This document shows positions 27,875 through 36,946 of a DNA stretch of 64,000 bases, one piece after another. This DNA comes from Enterocloster aldenensis. Its GTDB lineage: Bacteria; Bacillota; Clostridia; Lachnospirales; Lachnospiraceae. Below the pieces are notes generated by a model. That model was given only the letters and a program-made list of their open reading frames with translations. It made no database searches and was not told the DNA's origin. Each line of letters begins with the position of its first letter. The first letter of the stretch is position 1. Both the position numbers and the translations under genes were made by a program. Where the stretch lies: assembly GCF_003434055.1 (NCBI RefSeq), contig NZ_QVEX01000003.1, positions 316,331 through 380,330 of the forward strand. The letters are read 5' to 3'.

Positions 27875-30424
27875 TAACAGGCGGGTCAATTCCATGATAT
27901 CAATGGGCTTTGCTATATGGGCATTCATACCGCAATCCAGGCAATGCTGTATGTCGTCAGAAAAAGCATCCGCGCTCATGGCTATAATCGGAACAGACAG
28001 GGCATCCGGGTGATCCAGTCCCCGGATTGCCTGTGTGGCCTCATATCCTGTCATATGGGGCATCCGTATGTCCATAAGGATGATATCATAATAGCCCTGT
28101 GGTGAGGTTTGGAACTTGTCCACACATATCCGGCCGTCTTCAGCCCAATCCAGCTCCACGCCCAGATCAGACAGCAATTCCCTTGCCACCTCCCAGTTAA
28201 GCTCATTATCCTCGGCAAGCAGGATACGGCGTCCGGACAGGTTGATATCCTGGTCCGATGTCTGGTCATGTTCTGTTTCAGAATCCATATACTGACGCAA
28301 AGCATGATACAGCGTGGATTTAAAAAGGGGCTTGGAGATAAAACCGCTGATACCTGCTTCACGGGCCTCTGCTTCAAATTCACTCCAGTCGTAGGCGGAA
28401 ATCAGCAGGATTGGCACATCATCACCCAGATTACGCCGGATTTCTTTTGCAACCTGGATACCATTCATGCCGGGCAGTTTCCAATCCAACAGGATGATTT
28501 GATAATCATCCCTCTTTTTGTGGCGTTGGTTTACCAGTTCAATGGCCTTTTCCCCGCTTAATGTCCATTCTGCTTTTATTCCAATGGATTTCAGGGCTTC
28601 CATGGCTGTCTTACATAATAATTCGTCATCATCCACCACCAGCATGTTCCAGGAGGGAAGAACCATATCCATTTCCATGGCAGCAGCCTTTTCAAAATCA
28701 AACATGAGAAGGAATTCCGTACCTTTATCAGGTTCGCTTTGTATATCAATGGTTCCTTCCATTGCGTCCACAATGTACTTTGTAATCGCCATTCCCAAAC
28801 CCGCGCCCTCGGTTTTATGTATCCTGGCTCCATCTGCACGGCTGTAGGATTCATAGATTCTTTTCAGGAAATCCGGCGACATGCCAATTCCATTATCCTT
28901 GACCTTGATGTGGATTCGGACATGGCCTTCCCCTTTGGGGGATGCTTCCTCAGAGAGGGATAATTGTATTGAACCTCCTTCCGGCGTATACTTTGTTGCA
29001 TTCGATAAGAGGTTCAGCAAAACCTGATTCAGGCGTATGCCGTCGCACCACACATTTTCTGTGAAGATATTTTCAACATGTATGTCAAAGGTCTGCTTCT
29101 TGGTCTTAACCTGCGGCTGCATGATGTTAACAATTCCTTCCACAACTTCCTTCAGTGAAATCTGCTCTGTTGTTAACGTTAATTTACCGCTTTCGATTTT
29201 AGACATATCCAGGACATCATTGATCAGTCCTAATAGATGCTTGCTTGACAATGTGATTTTCCTAAGGCAGTTCTGTACCTGTTTCCGGTCATCTATGTGG
29301 GCAGTGGCAATGGCGGTCATGCCTACAATCGCATTCATGGGTGTACGGATATCATGGCTCATATTTGCCAGGAATTCACTTTTGGCTTTGTTTGCTTCAA
29401 GCGCTGCCTGCCGGGCCTTTTCCAACTCATGGACCTGGGAGCGGGTTATGGAGAAATACCGAAGGAAAATCAAGGTCAGGATGATTAAAATCGAGGCACA
29501 GGACAGCAATGTCATGAACATACGCTGGCTGTCCAGGTTGTTTATGACATGGTCCAAAATACTATAAGACATTACCGATACCAGATACCACTCAGAATAG
29601 GGCAGTGATATGCCATAAACCTGCCGTTCCTCACCATTTACATCCAATGTTGCAGCATATTCCTGATGATTTTTTAGCGCTGCGCCCAGTGCTTTGACCG
29701 GATTTCCTGAAGATGATTCATTGGCTGCCGAGTCAGGCTGGTTTTGCAGCTGTTCAAAGAAATACCACAATTCAGAGTTGGGATTTTGTATGACAAAACT
29801 GCCGTCCGGCCGGATGATATGATAATACATCAGCTGTCCTTCATCCTCCAATGAGAGGAAATCCGTGATATATTCCAGAGGAACGGCTGCTATCAGGCCG
29901 GTGCTCCTTTGGCCGTTGTGCATAGGGTAAGCAGCGTCAACGCCAAACAATACCACTTCATTTCCAGCAGAATCAACGCCGACAGCCACTCTTTGTTCCC
30001 CTTGTCTTAATGCTTCTACAAACGGTTTTGGGTTAAGCGGCTGTATTGATTGTCCGTAAAGTGTCTGGAAATCCCCCTCTGCAGAACAAAGTGCTAAATA
30101 GTCAAATTCCCTGACCTGCGCCCGGTAAATCAGTTCCTCATATAGCGTATCTTTATCGTCCGTATCCGTGGGGACAACGGAAACAATGCCGCTGACCTGA
30201 TTAAAACGCAATTTAATGACAGTTTCAAAATGCCTGGACATCTGTTCATTCATTCCGGACATATAGATTTTCCCAATTTCGTAAACCGCATTTTTACTTT
30301 TTCTGCCCATGTAGATTCCAAGCAGGCTGAACATGATGATACTAAAGATTAAAAGCCCAATGAAACTGCCTATCAGGAAGCGCGTTGTAGGATTTTTCTT
30401 TTTACTGTTTTCCATTGACGTCAT
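27857..30424 (-). CDS. Membrane hybrid sensor histidine kinase with two receivers
   Basis: The 855-residue kinase has a membrane segment at about 15-37, an extracytoplasmic sensor of about 260 residues that resembles a Cache domain ([16 protein letters not shown] near its end), and a second membrane segment at 301-323. [11 protein letters not shown] holds His357. The ATPase domain has [18 protein letters not shown] and GAGLGMAIT. Receivers lie at about 594-715 ([11 protein letters not shown]) and 731-850 ([11 protein letters not shown]). ATG 30424 overlaps the HPt stop, but AAGGAGG stands only one base before it, so the ATG three codons later may be used. With the HPt and REC-HD-GYP-GGDEF genes it forms a minus-strand relay. 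Receiver 1 resembles that of the 14-kb kinase. Confidence 0.88.
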   Translation of the reverse strand: MTSMENSKKKNPTTRFLIGSFIGLLIFSIIMFSLLGIYMGRKSKNAVYEIGKIYMSGMNEQMSRHFETVIKLRFNQVSGIVSVVPTDTDDKDTLYEELIYRAQVREFDYLALCSAEGDFQTLYGQSIQPLNPKPFVEALRQGEQRVAVGVDSAGNEVVLFGVDAAYPMHNGQRSTGLIAAVPLEYITDFLSLEDEGQLMYYHIIRPDGSFVIQNPNSELWYFFEQLQNQPDSAANESSSGNPVKALGAALKNHQEYAATLDVNGEERQVYGISLPYSEWYLVSVMSYSILDHVINNLDSQRMFMTLLSCASILIILTLIFLRYFSITRSQVHELEKARQAALEANKAKSEFLANMSHDIRTPMNAIVGMTAIATAHIDDRKQVQNCLRKITLSSKHLLGLINDVLDMSKIESGKLTLTTEQISLKEVVEGIVNIMQPQVKTKKQTFDIHVENIFTENVWCDGIRLNQVLLNLLSNATKYTPEGGSIQLSLSEEASPKGEGHVRIHIKVKDNGIGMSPDFLKRIYESYSRADGARIHKTEGAGLGMAITKYIVDAMEGTIDIQSEPDKGTEFLLMFDFEKAAAMEMDMVLPSWNMLVVDDDELLCKTAMEALKSIGIKAEWTLSGEKAIELVNQRHKKRDDYQIILLDWKLPGMNGIQVAKEIRRNLGDDVPILLISAYDWSEFEAEAREAGISGFISKPLFKSTLYHALRQYMDSETEHDQTSDQDINLSGRRILLAEDNELNWEVARELLSDLGVELDWAEDGRICVDKFQTSPQGYYDIILMDIRMPHMTGYEATQAIRGLDHPDALSVPIIAMSADAFSDDIQHCLDCGMNAHIAKPIDIMELTRLLKRYFV

Positions 30425-30783
30425 TCCTCCTTAGAACGTTTGAGTTCTTCAATGGCATTTATCAGTTCATAGTAGTCCCTTGATAATCGCGGCATCATAT
30501 CAACCGCTTGATTCCAGTCATTTTCTTTTAATGCTTTTGTCACCAGACTGCTGCTTTCAAATAATCTGGCAAAAGAAAGATTTTGGCAGATTCCTTTGAG
30601 CGTATGGACTGCCCTGAGGGCTTCATCATAGTCCTTATCACCCATGGACGTCTCAAACAAGTGAAAGCTTTTATCGTCCAGGAATTTATATACAAATTTC
30701 CGGACGGTCTGTTCACGCCGCAGTCTGCCAAGCACCTCATCAAAACTGCCGCCGGTTTTCATATAATAATCTTTTAAATCCAT
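30421..30783 (-). CDS. HPt phosphotransfer protein
   Basis: This is a 120-residue HPt protein with phospho-accepting His60 in [14 protein letters not shown]. It is the counterpart of the HPt at 17.8 kb. AAGGAGG precedes the start by about ten bases. Its stop overlaps the start of the hybrid kinase (ATGA), and the REC-HD-GYP-GGDEF gene lies 18 bases upstream. It should carry phosphate from the kinase's receivers to the receiver of the c-di-GMP enzyme. Confidence 0.87.
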   Translation of the reverse strand: MDLKDYYMKTGGSFDEVLGRLRREQTVRKFVYKFLDDKSFHLFETSMGDKDYDEALRAVHTLKGICQNLSFARLFESSSLVTKALKENDWNQAVDMMPRLSRDYYELINAIEELKRSKEE

Positions 30784-30801
30784 CCTTATAGTTCCTCCTT
30801 G

Positions 30802-32454
30802 TCAGGTGTTGTCCGTGCTGTCTTTTTTCTGGTCAAGAAAACATATGGTCACTTGGTTTTTTGTGACTTTTGATTGATACATCATATTGTCTGCAGCTTT
30901 GAACAGTTCTTTTGTGGTTCCTGTCCCGTATGCACCGCCGATGCTCACTGACATGTGCAGTCCAGGATGGTCATCAATTATCAGATCATAAACAGAGCGC
31001 CGGATCCTCTCAAGTTTTTTCTCAAATATATCTGCAGGTATGCTGTAAAAGATAATTATAAATTCATCCCCGCCATAGCGGATCACGGCATCTGTTTTCC
31101 GTACACAGGATAAAACGGTTTGTGCAATGCCTTGCAATACGATATCGCCCACATCGTGGCCATGATTATCATTGATATGCTTAAAATCATCCACATCTAT
31201 TACAACAATGGCCTGAATATCATCTGCGCCTTTAAAATGCTCGTCATAATAACGGCGGTTGTAGACGCTGGTCAGGGAATCAATGTATAATAACTGCAGG
31301 TTCCTCTGCCTGCGGGACAGCAGCGTGTATTTTTCATAGGAAAACAACCTATCGTAGTCTATTTTATTTCTTATATGCCGGTTCTGTTTAGTCTCTTGTG
31401 CATGAGGGGTATCCACAAGCTCATTTTCAAGCGTATCCGCAATTTCCTGAAGGCATGACAGGAGAGTGGGATTAAATGCGCCACATTGTCCATCTAAAAT
31501 CATTTTCAAAGCATCTTTATGTGAATAAGCTTTCTTATAACACCGCTCACTGGTCAGGGCATCGTATACATCGGCCAGGGCAACCACCTGGGCGGCAATG
31601 GGAATCTGTTCTCCCTTTAATCCATCCGGATAACCACTGCCGTCATACCGTTCGTGGTGCCACCGGCAGATTTCAGAAGCCACCTTGACAAGCGGGGCTT
31701 CCTGCTGTTCAATGGGCAGGTCTGACAGCATATCAGCGCCAATCACTGAGTGGGTCTTCATCACTTCAAACTCATCTGCCGTAAGGCGTCCGGGTTTGTT
31801 TAATATTGCATCTGAAATTGAGATTTTCCCAATATCATGCAGCGCGGAAGCAGTACTGATTAATGAAATATCGGCTTTGGACAAAGGATACTGATCCGTG
31901 GACCGGACCAGCTGCTTTAGCAGATATTTTGTAATCGTATTAACATGCAGTATATGTAAGCCGCTTTCTCCATTACGGAATTCCACAATATGGGACAGGA
32001 TTGAAATCATCAGCTTATTGTTTTTTTCCTGTTCGTGAAATTGTTCTGCGATGATTTTCTCAAGACGCTGCTGCCGTGCATATAAAAACATGGTATTAGA
32101 AATGCGGCGCTGCACAATGGTGGAATCAAAAGGACGGCTGATATAGTCAAAAGCCCCCAGGTCGTAGGCGCGTTTTATATTGGCAGGGGAATCGTCCGCA
32201 GAAATCATAATAACAGCAAGGGTGTCATTCCAGTGGTATCTGTTTATGCAGGCCAATACTTCAAACCCATCCATTTCAGGCATCATGATGTCCAGAAGCA
32301 GAAGGGAAAATTCAGCTCTTTGCCTTCTGAGGATGGAAATTGCTTCCATACCATTCTCAGCCTCAGCCACATCATACTGTTCTTCCAGGATATCGGCCAG
32401 AAGGGCGCGGTTCATTTCTGAATCGTCCACAATTAAGATTTTTTGTTTTTCCAT
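30802..32454 (-). CDS. Response regulator with HD-GYP and GGDEF output domains
   Basis: This protein of about 550 residues joins opposite c-di-GMP activities. REC (about 1-120) has Asp55 in LLDIMMPEMDG. The HD-GYP-like phosphodiesterase (about 160-350) has ALHDIGKI near 204-211 and HHERYDGSGYPDG at 266-278. The GGDEF diguanylate cyclase (about 385-540) has an intact RYGGDEFIIIF at 459-469 and VIDVDDFKHIND. I chose ATG 32454 because the receiver begins there and GGAAAGAG stands upstream; the frame is open 30 codons further. Its receiver resembles that of the REC-EAL protein at 12 kb. It heads the minus-strand relay operon. Confidence 0.88.
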   Translation of the reverse strand: MEKQKILIVDDSEMNRALLADILEEQYDVAEAENGMEAISILRRQRAEFSLLLLDIMMPEMDGFEVLACINRYHWNDTLAVIMISADDSPANIKRAYDLGAFDYISRPFDSTIVQRRISNTMFLYARQQRLEKIIAEQFHEQEKNNKLMISILSHIVEFRNGESGLHILHVNTITKYLLKQLVRSTDQYPLSKADISLISTASALHDIGKISISDAILNKPGRLTADEFEVMKTHSVIGADMLSDLPIEQQEAPLVKVASEICRWHHERYDGSGYPDGLKGEQIPIAAQVVALADVYDALTSERCYKKAYSHKDALKMILDGQCGAFNPTLLSCLQEIADTLENELVDTPHAQETKQNRHIRNKIDYDRLFSYEKYTLLSRRQRNLQLLYIDSLTSVYNRRYYDEHFKGADDIQAIVVIDVDDFKHINDNHGHDVGDIVLQGIAQTVLSCVRKTDAVIRYGGDEFIIIFYSIPADIFEKKLERIRRSVYDLIIDDHPGLHMSVSIGGAYGTGTTKELFKAADNMMYQSKVTKNQVTICFLDQKKDSTDNT

Positions 32455-32565
32455 GATTCTCAAACTCTTTCCAAAAAATTTCACGGTTTTATTATAAATG
32501 CTATCCATGCATACTGGCAACAGCCATATTGGTAAGGTGTGCAAATAGGTTACCGGGTTTTACTG

Positions 32566-32594
32566 CTGACAAAAGTGGGCCATCATGATATAAT
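32566..32594 (+). promoter_or_regulatory. Probable promoter of the double-GntR gene
   Basis: CTGACA (32566-32571) and TATAAT (32589-32594) are 17 bases apart, 22 bases before the start codon. They lie in the divergent gap facing the REC-HD-GYP-GGDEF operon. Confidence 0.65.
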
Positions 32595-32616
32595 TCAGAC
32601 AGATAGGAGATGAGTC

Positions 32617-34089
32617 ATGAAACCACAAGAAACAAAATTTACATTTGTATATAATGAAATAAAGCAGTGTATCCTGGAGGGACAGATACCTCCTGGACAT
32701 GCCCTGCCATCTTCAAGGATGTTGTGCAATCAATTCCATGTAAGCAGGTACACGGTTAACCGTGTCTTTGACGCACTGCGGGAGGAAGGCCTGGTTCATA
32801 TCCGGCCCCGCCTTGCGCCAACCGTTGCCATAAGAAAAGACGCTTCCGATCCATCCGGTGCTGTTGCCGACATTTTAAAACAAAGGGAAGGTATTTTACA
32901 GGTATATCGGACGTTTGCACTGATACTGCCTTCCCTTCTGGTTTTTTCCCTGCAGGGATGTGATGTGGAGATAATGCCTCACTATAAACAGGCTATGAAA
33001 GTATTGCGTTTGGGAAACCGCGTCGGCGGATGGCGCCTTCCGTCTAAATTGGGCTATGATATTTTAAGGATAGGCGGCAATTCCTTATTCGGTGAACTTT
33101 ATTCCACGTTTGGCCTTTACAATAAGCTTGCATTTTTTACTGAGGACTGCCCCTACTTCGCGAGTCATTTTATAGAGGGGTCTGAATCCGTGACCGGGGT
33201 TATCATGGATATATTAAAGGGCGGTGATCCGCTTACAAAGTACAGCCAGTTATCAGATCTGTATCAGGAACTTGCGGATTCCATTGAACGTACATTAAAT
33301 TATCTGTCAGATACAACACCGGATTGTCCTGCGCAGACCGGTATCCCGTTTTCATGGAACCCTATGCGGGGGCAGGATTACCATTACTCAAAAATTGTTG
33401 ATGACATGAATCGGAAAATTGGCCTTGGGGAATATTCTGCCGGGATGTATCTTCCATATGAAAAGCAGCTGGCGGTCCGGTATGATGTCTCTTTATCAAC
33501 TGTCAGAAGGGCATTGTCAGAACTCGAACAAAGAGGTTTCGTAAAAACATTAAACGGCAAAGGTACGATTGTCACAGAACCTGATGTCACGAAACTTCAT
33601 CAGCTGGCCCTGAATTCCGGATATGTAGAAAAAGCATTGCGTTACCTTCATGCCCTGCAGCTGATGATATTAATTATCCGCCCGGCGGCGCTGGCAGCTG
33701 CTCCTGAGTTTACCAGAGAAGAATTGGATGGGCTGGCAGAGGGATTTTCTTCTTCAGACGCCATCTATTTATCAGGCATGTTAGAGGCCATCATGAACCA
33801 TACAACTTTAAGACCTTTATATGTCATATTATCGGAAACCAATCACCTTCTTGAATGGGGACATCATTTTGCTTATTATATGACCAGGAGACATACACTT
33901 TCACATCTGAACAGGCAGATAATCCTGGCGCTCCGTCAATTAAGGGACGGTGATGCAAAATCCTTTGCTGACAGGATTGCAGATTGTTACCGTTACATTC
34001 TGGTTTGTACAAAGAAACATATGGCGGAAAACTATAAGCTGCATCATGTGGCGAATATCCGGATTCCGGAAACATACTACCCTGTCTGA
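32617..34089 (+). CDS. Transcription regulator with two GntR-type winged helices
   Basis: The 490-residue protein carries two separate GntR-like DNA-binding domains. One is at about 8-72 (LPSSRMLCNQFHVSRYTVNR) and one at about 262-335 (LPYEKQLAVRYDVSLSTVRR followed by GKGTIVTEP). Each is followed by a mostly helical region of 150-190 residues without a named family that I recognise. Ordinary GntR regulators have one such domain and about 240 residues, so this looks like a fused tandem or a single-chain dimer. It is divergent from the c-di-GMP relay operon across about 160 bases, which makes that operon a likely target. AGATAGGAGATGAGTC precedes the ATG. Confidence 0.82.
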   Translation: MKPQETKFTFVYNEIKQCILEGQIPPGHALPSSRMLCNQFHVSRYTVNRVFDALREEGLVHIRPRLAPTVAIRKDASDPSGAVADILKQREGILQVYRTFALILPSLLVFSLQGCDVEIMPHYKQAMKVLRLGNRVGGWRLPSKLGYDILRIGGNSLFGELYSTFGLYNKLAFFTEDCPYFASHFIEGSESVTGVIMDILKGGDPLTKYSQLSDLYQELADSIERTLNYLSDTTPDCPAQTGIPFSWNPMRGQDYHYSKIVDDMNRKIGLGEYSAGMYLPYEKQLAVRYDVSLSTVRRALSELEQRGFVKTLNGKGTIVTEPDVTKLHQLALNSGYVEKALRYLHALQLMILIIRPAALAAAPEFTREELDGLAEGFSSSDAIYLSGMLEAIMNHTTLRPLYVILSETNHLLEWGHHFAYYMTRRHTLSHLNRQIILALRQLRDGDAKSFADRIADCYRYILVCTKKHMAENYKLHHVANIRIPETYYPV

Positions 34090-34169
34090 CAGGCAAGGGA
34101 AGGGGGAGCCTTGGGGCAGGAGCCTTATTTTTCGTGATGCAGCCCCGGGAAAAGCCGTGAAATTCCGGC

Positions 34170-34829
34170 TTAATACAGGCGGAATCTGGATTTGTGAAAG
34201 TCTATGATTCCGTCCTTTTTCATATTTGACAGTTCCCTGGACAGGGCGCTCCGGTCCATGTTTAAGTATTCGGCCATGGCATTCCTGTCAAGTGGGACCG
34301 TAAATGTCCCATCATCAGATAAGGGCGGAAACTTTTTTAGATAGGCAAGGATCTTACTGCGCGCAGAAGGCCGGAGCAGACAGTCCAGCCGCTCATGCAG
34401 GACCAGGCCCTTTTCAGCAACAATCCCTATATAGTTACGGATCAGCTGCCTGTGGCACGGGCAGTTTCTGCTGCAGCTGCCAATCAGGGAATCATAGGAA
34501 ATAAACAAAGCCCGGCTTCCTTTTTCCACGGCAACGGATACAGGGCTTATCTGTTCCTGGCGTGAGGCCAGAAGAACGCCGATTTCACTGCCTTTCCTAA
34601 GGAGCGTGATGGTGATGACATTTCCCTGCAGGTCTGTCTTGTAGGACCTGCCCCATCCGGACAGAAGGACGCCAAACATCCGGACCTTGTTTCCCTCCTC
34701 AATGACCACGGTATCTGATTTATATTCCATGGTCCGGGCATTCAGACAGGACATGAGATGGGCTGCGTCCCTTTCTGAAATACCGGCAAATAAATTTGTC
34801 TGTATCAAATCTTGTATCATTGATTTCAT
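34170..34829 (-). CDS. Crp/Fnr-family transcription regulator
   Basis: The 219-residue protein has a cyclic-nucleotide-binding-type sensor domain (about 10-125) and a C-terminal helix-turn-helix with NAMAEYLNMDRSALSRELSN near 185-204. Between them is a cysteine group, GSCSRNCPCHRQL near 117-129. Similar groups are common in clostridial relatives, and whether they hold a cluster is unknown. It is divergent from the split permease. A palindrome in the shared gap suggests that it controls that operon, possibly as an activator. Confidence 0.85.
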   Translation of the reverse strand: MKSMIQDLIQTNLFAGISERDAAHLMSCLNARTMEYKSDTVVIEEGNKVRMFGVLLSGWGRSYKTDLQGNVITITLLRKGSEIGVLLASRQEQISPVSVAVEKGSRALFISYDSLIGSCSRNCPCHRQLIRNYIGIVAEKGLVLHERLDCLLRPSARSKILAYLKKFPPLSDDGTFTVPLDRNAMAEYLNMDRSALSRELSNMKKDGIIDFHKSRFRLY

Positions 34830-34838
34830 CGCTATTTG

Positions 34839-34880
34839 GTTGCCTGCGCAACTTACCTCCCAGACTGATTGTAATATAAT
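34839..34880 (+). promoter_or_regulatory. Candidate Crp/Fnr site and -10 box before the split permease
   Basis: GTTGCCTGCGCAAC (34839-34852) has GTTG/CAAC arms like Crp/Fnr operators. TATAAT lies at 34875-34880, with no good -35 box. The palindrome is centred about 41 bases upstream of the expected transcript start, the classic activator position. Confidence 0.45.
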
Positions 34881-34952
34881 AGGCCAATAGAAGCAAGCTG
34901 AAAAGGAGGATTTAAAAATGATCCTGTGGGCAGGAATCCGGGGAGGGAGCCT

Positions 34953-35438
34953 ATGAATCGCGTTTTTACCATGTTTCTTTATGCACTGGCGATTTTATTG
35001 CTGATTGTATCTGTTTACAAAGACCGGGATAAAACAAAAAGGGGAATACAAAAGGGCATTTGGATGATGCTTGGGGTACTGCCTTATTTCCTGACCATCA
35101 TGCTGGTTACCGGCACGGCCCTTATCTATCTGAAGCCGGATACCATCAGGCAGATTCTGGGGGCAGAGTCCGGCCTTCGGGGAATGATAACCGCTGCCTT
35201 GGCCGGTACGGCCGCTCTTGTACCGGTTCTGGCCGTATTCCCAATGGTGTCCGAACTGCTGAGAAACGGGGCTGGCACGGCTCAGATGGCCATATTCATC
35301 TCAACCCTGACAACCGTGGGATTCATTACAATCCCTTTGGAAATCAAATACCTGGGAGTCAAGGCAGCGGTTCTCCGAAACATCCTGTTCTTCCTGGCGG
35401 CATTCGCCACTTCGTATCTTCTGGGGGTAATGTTATGA
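34953..35438 (+). CDS. Permease half A (DUF318/ArsP-like)
   Basis: This 161-residue membrane protein has about four to five hydrophobic segments (near 4-22, 39-58, 80-105, 110-130 and 140-158). It resembles one half of the ArsP/YraQ-like permease family, which includes organoarsenical exporters and many members of unknown substrate. The start is ATG 34953, with GGGAGGGAGCC upstream; an in-frame GTG at 34926 is less likely. Its stop overlaps the next start (ATGA), so the two halves are translated together and probably form a heterodimer. The neighbouring Crp/Fnr gene suggests regulation by a small molecule or stress. Confidence 0.78.
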   Translation: MNRVFTMFLYALAILLLIVSVYKDRDKTKRGIQKGIWMMLGVLPYFLTIMLVTGTALIYLKPDTIRQILGAESGLRGMITAALAGTAALVPVLAVFPMVSELLRNGAGTAQMAIFISTLTTVGFITIPLEIKYLGVKAAVLRNILFFLAAFATSYLLGVML

Positions 35439-35953
35439 AAAAAATAAGAGCCTGGATCATCATGGGGGCTGCCTGTATGGCCGTAATCCTGTCCTTGCCG
35501 GAGGACTACGGCGCAGTGATGTCTTATGCGGGCGCAGGGCTTATGCAGTTTTTGTGGAACCTGATTCCGGTGTTCCTGTGTGTGGGACTGATGGACGTGT
35601 GGGTTGAAAAAGAGAAGATGATAAAAATCATAGGGGAGAAGTCCGGCTTAACGGGCAAGGTCCTTTCACTGTTCATGGGCATGCTGACCGCCGTGCCGAT
35701 TTATGCATTGCTGCCAATCGCAGGCCTGCTCATAAAAAAGGGCGGCAGGATTTCCAACGTACTGATTTTTTTATGCTCCAGTGTCAGCATCCGGATTCCG
35801 CTGTTGCTGTTTGAAACCTCCGCATTGGGGTGGAAGTTTTCCATCTGCAGGTTCCTGCTCAATCTGCCCGTTGTTCTAGTGATAGGCTGTGCCATTGAAA
35901 GAGTGCTTTCAGATAAGGATATAGAAGATATCATTCAGTTACTACTTCGATGA
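35435..35953 (+). CDS. Permease half B (DUF318/ArsP-like)
   Basis: This 172-residue membrane protein starts at ATG 35435, overlapping the stop of half A. The region PIYALLPIAGLLIKKGGRIS resembles the equivalent stretch of half A (VPVLAVFPMVSELLRNGAGT), as expected for two repeats of one permease fold encoded separately. There are about four to five membrane segments and a charged C-terminal tail. The substrate cannot be told from sequence. No arsenic-resistance genes are adjacent. Confidence 0.78.
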   Translation: MKKIRAWIIMGAACMAVILSLPEDYGAVMSYAGAGLMQFLWNLIPVFLCVGLMDVWVEKEKMIKIIGEKSGLTGKVLSLFMGMLTAVPIYALLPIAGLLIKKGGRISNVLIFLCSSVSIRIPLLLFETSALGWKFSICRFLLNLPVVLVIGCAIERVLSDKDIEDIIQLLLR

Positions 35954-36049
35954 CCTGTTTCCAATCAGTTCCATGAAAATGAGCAAGATTCCTTAAAACA
36001 GAATCCTTTATATGGTTTATAATATCTACCTGAGAAAGGAGGTGGCAGC

Positions 36050-36946
36050 ATGGACCGAATTGAGAAAGTATCCATGGCAGTCAATTTTATCGAGGAAAAC
36101 CTGACCAAAAAGCTGGATTTAGGGGAAGTGGCAAAACAGATCCATTACTCCAAATATCATCTGCACCGGGTTTTCGCCGATACCACAGGCCTTACAATTC
36201 ATGATTATATCAAACGGAGGCAGCTTACAGAAGCAGCAAAGCTGCTTGTCTTTTCCGACCGGCCGATTATTGACATTGCCCTTATGGCCGGCTACAAAAG
36301 CCAGCAGGCATTTACCAGTATTTTTACTGAAATGTATAAAATGCCGCCGAATAAGTACAGGGAGAATGAGAAGTTCTATCCGCTGCAGCTGAAGTTTGTA
36401 TTGGAAGGGAGCTACGACATGCTGAATAAAAAGGAAGAAATACCATGGAACATAACCTTTGCATCAAAGGAGGATATCCCATGCTGGATGGAACTGGTCC
36501 GGCTGGTGGTTGACGGATTCCCATATCTCAATGAGGAGGAATACAGTGAGGTGCTGAAGCAGAAGATTGAAGCGAAACAGGCCTTAATCCTGAAGGATGG
36601 CAAAACAGCTGTCGGCATCATGCTGTTTTCCGGTAAAAACGGCAGCATTGATTTCATGGGGACCCATCCATTATACAGGAAAAAGGGAATTCCCAAAGCA
36701 TTTCTTGACAAGGTGATGGGCGAACTGATTAAGGACCGGGAAATCAGCATTACCACATACCGGGATGGTGATAAGGCGGATACAGGGCACCGGGACGTGA
36801 TAAAGGGCCTGGGTTTTGCGGAGGCAGAGCTTTTAGTGGAATACGGATACCCCACACAGAAATTCATTTTAACAGAAGGCAGGGACAGGAACCGGGAAGC
36901 CTCATCCATGGGAACCGGCCCGCTTAAGGAGGGGACAGAAGCATGA
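36050..36946 (+). CDS. AraC-type regulator fused to a GNAT acetyltransferase
   Basis: This 298-residue two-domain protein has an AraC DNA-binding domain at 1-105, with two helix-turn-helices (LDLGEVAKQIHYSKYHLHRV and PIIDIALMAGYKSQQAFTSI). A GNAT-like domain at about 130-275 has MGTHPLYRKKGIPKAFLDKV near the acetyl-CoA loop. The acetyl-CoA loop is altered from the usual R/Q-x-x-G-x-G/A. The GNAT part may bind acetyl-CoA or a substrate as effector, or modify a partner. AGAAAGGAGGTGG precedes the ATG. The following HelD-like gene overlaps its stop by four bases, so both are co-expressed. Confidence 0.85.
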   Translation: MDRIEKVSMAVNFIEENLTKKLDLGEVAKQIHYSKYHLHRVFADTTGLTIHDYIKRRQLTEAAKLLVFSDRPIIDIALMAGYKSQQAFTSIFTEMYKMPPNKYRENEKFYPLQLKFVLEGSYDMLNKKEEIPWNITFASKEDIPCWMELVRLVVDGFPYLNEEEYSEVLKQKIEAKQALILKDGKTAVGIMLFSGKNGSIDFMGTHPLYRKKGIPKAFLDKVMGELIKDREISITTYRDGDKADTGHRDVIKGLGFAEAELLVEYGYPTQKFILTEGRDRNREASSMGTGPLKEGTEA

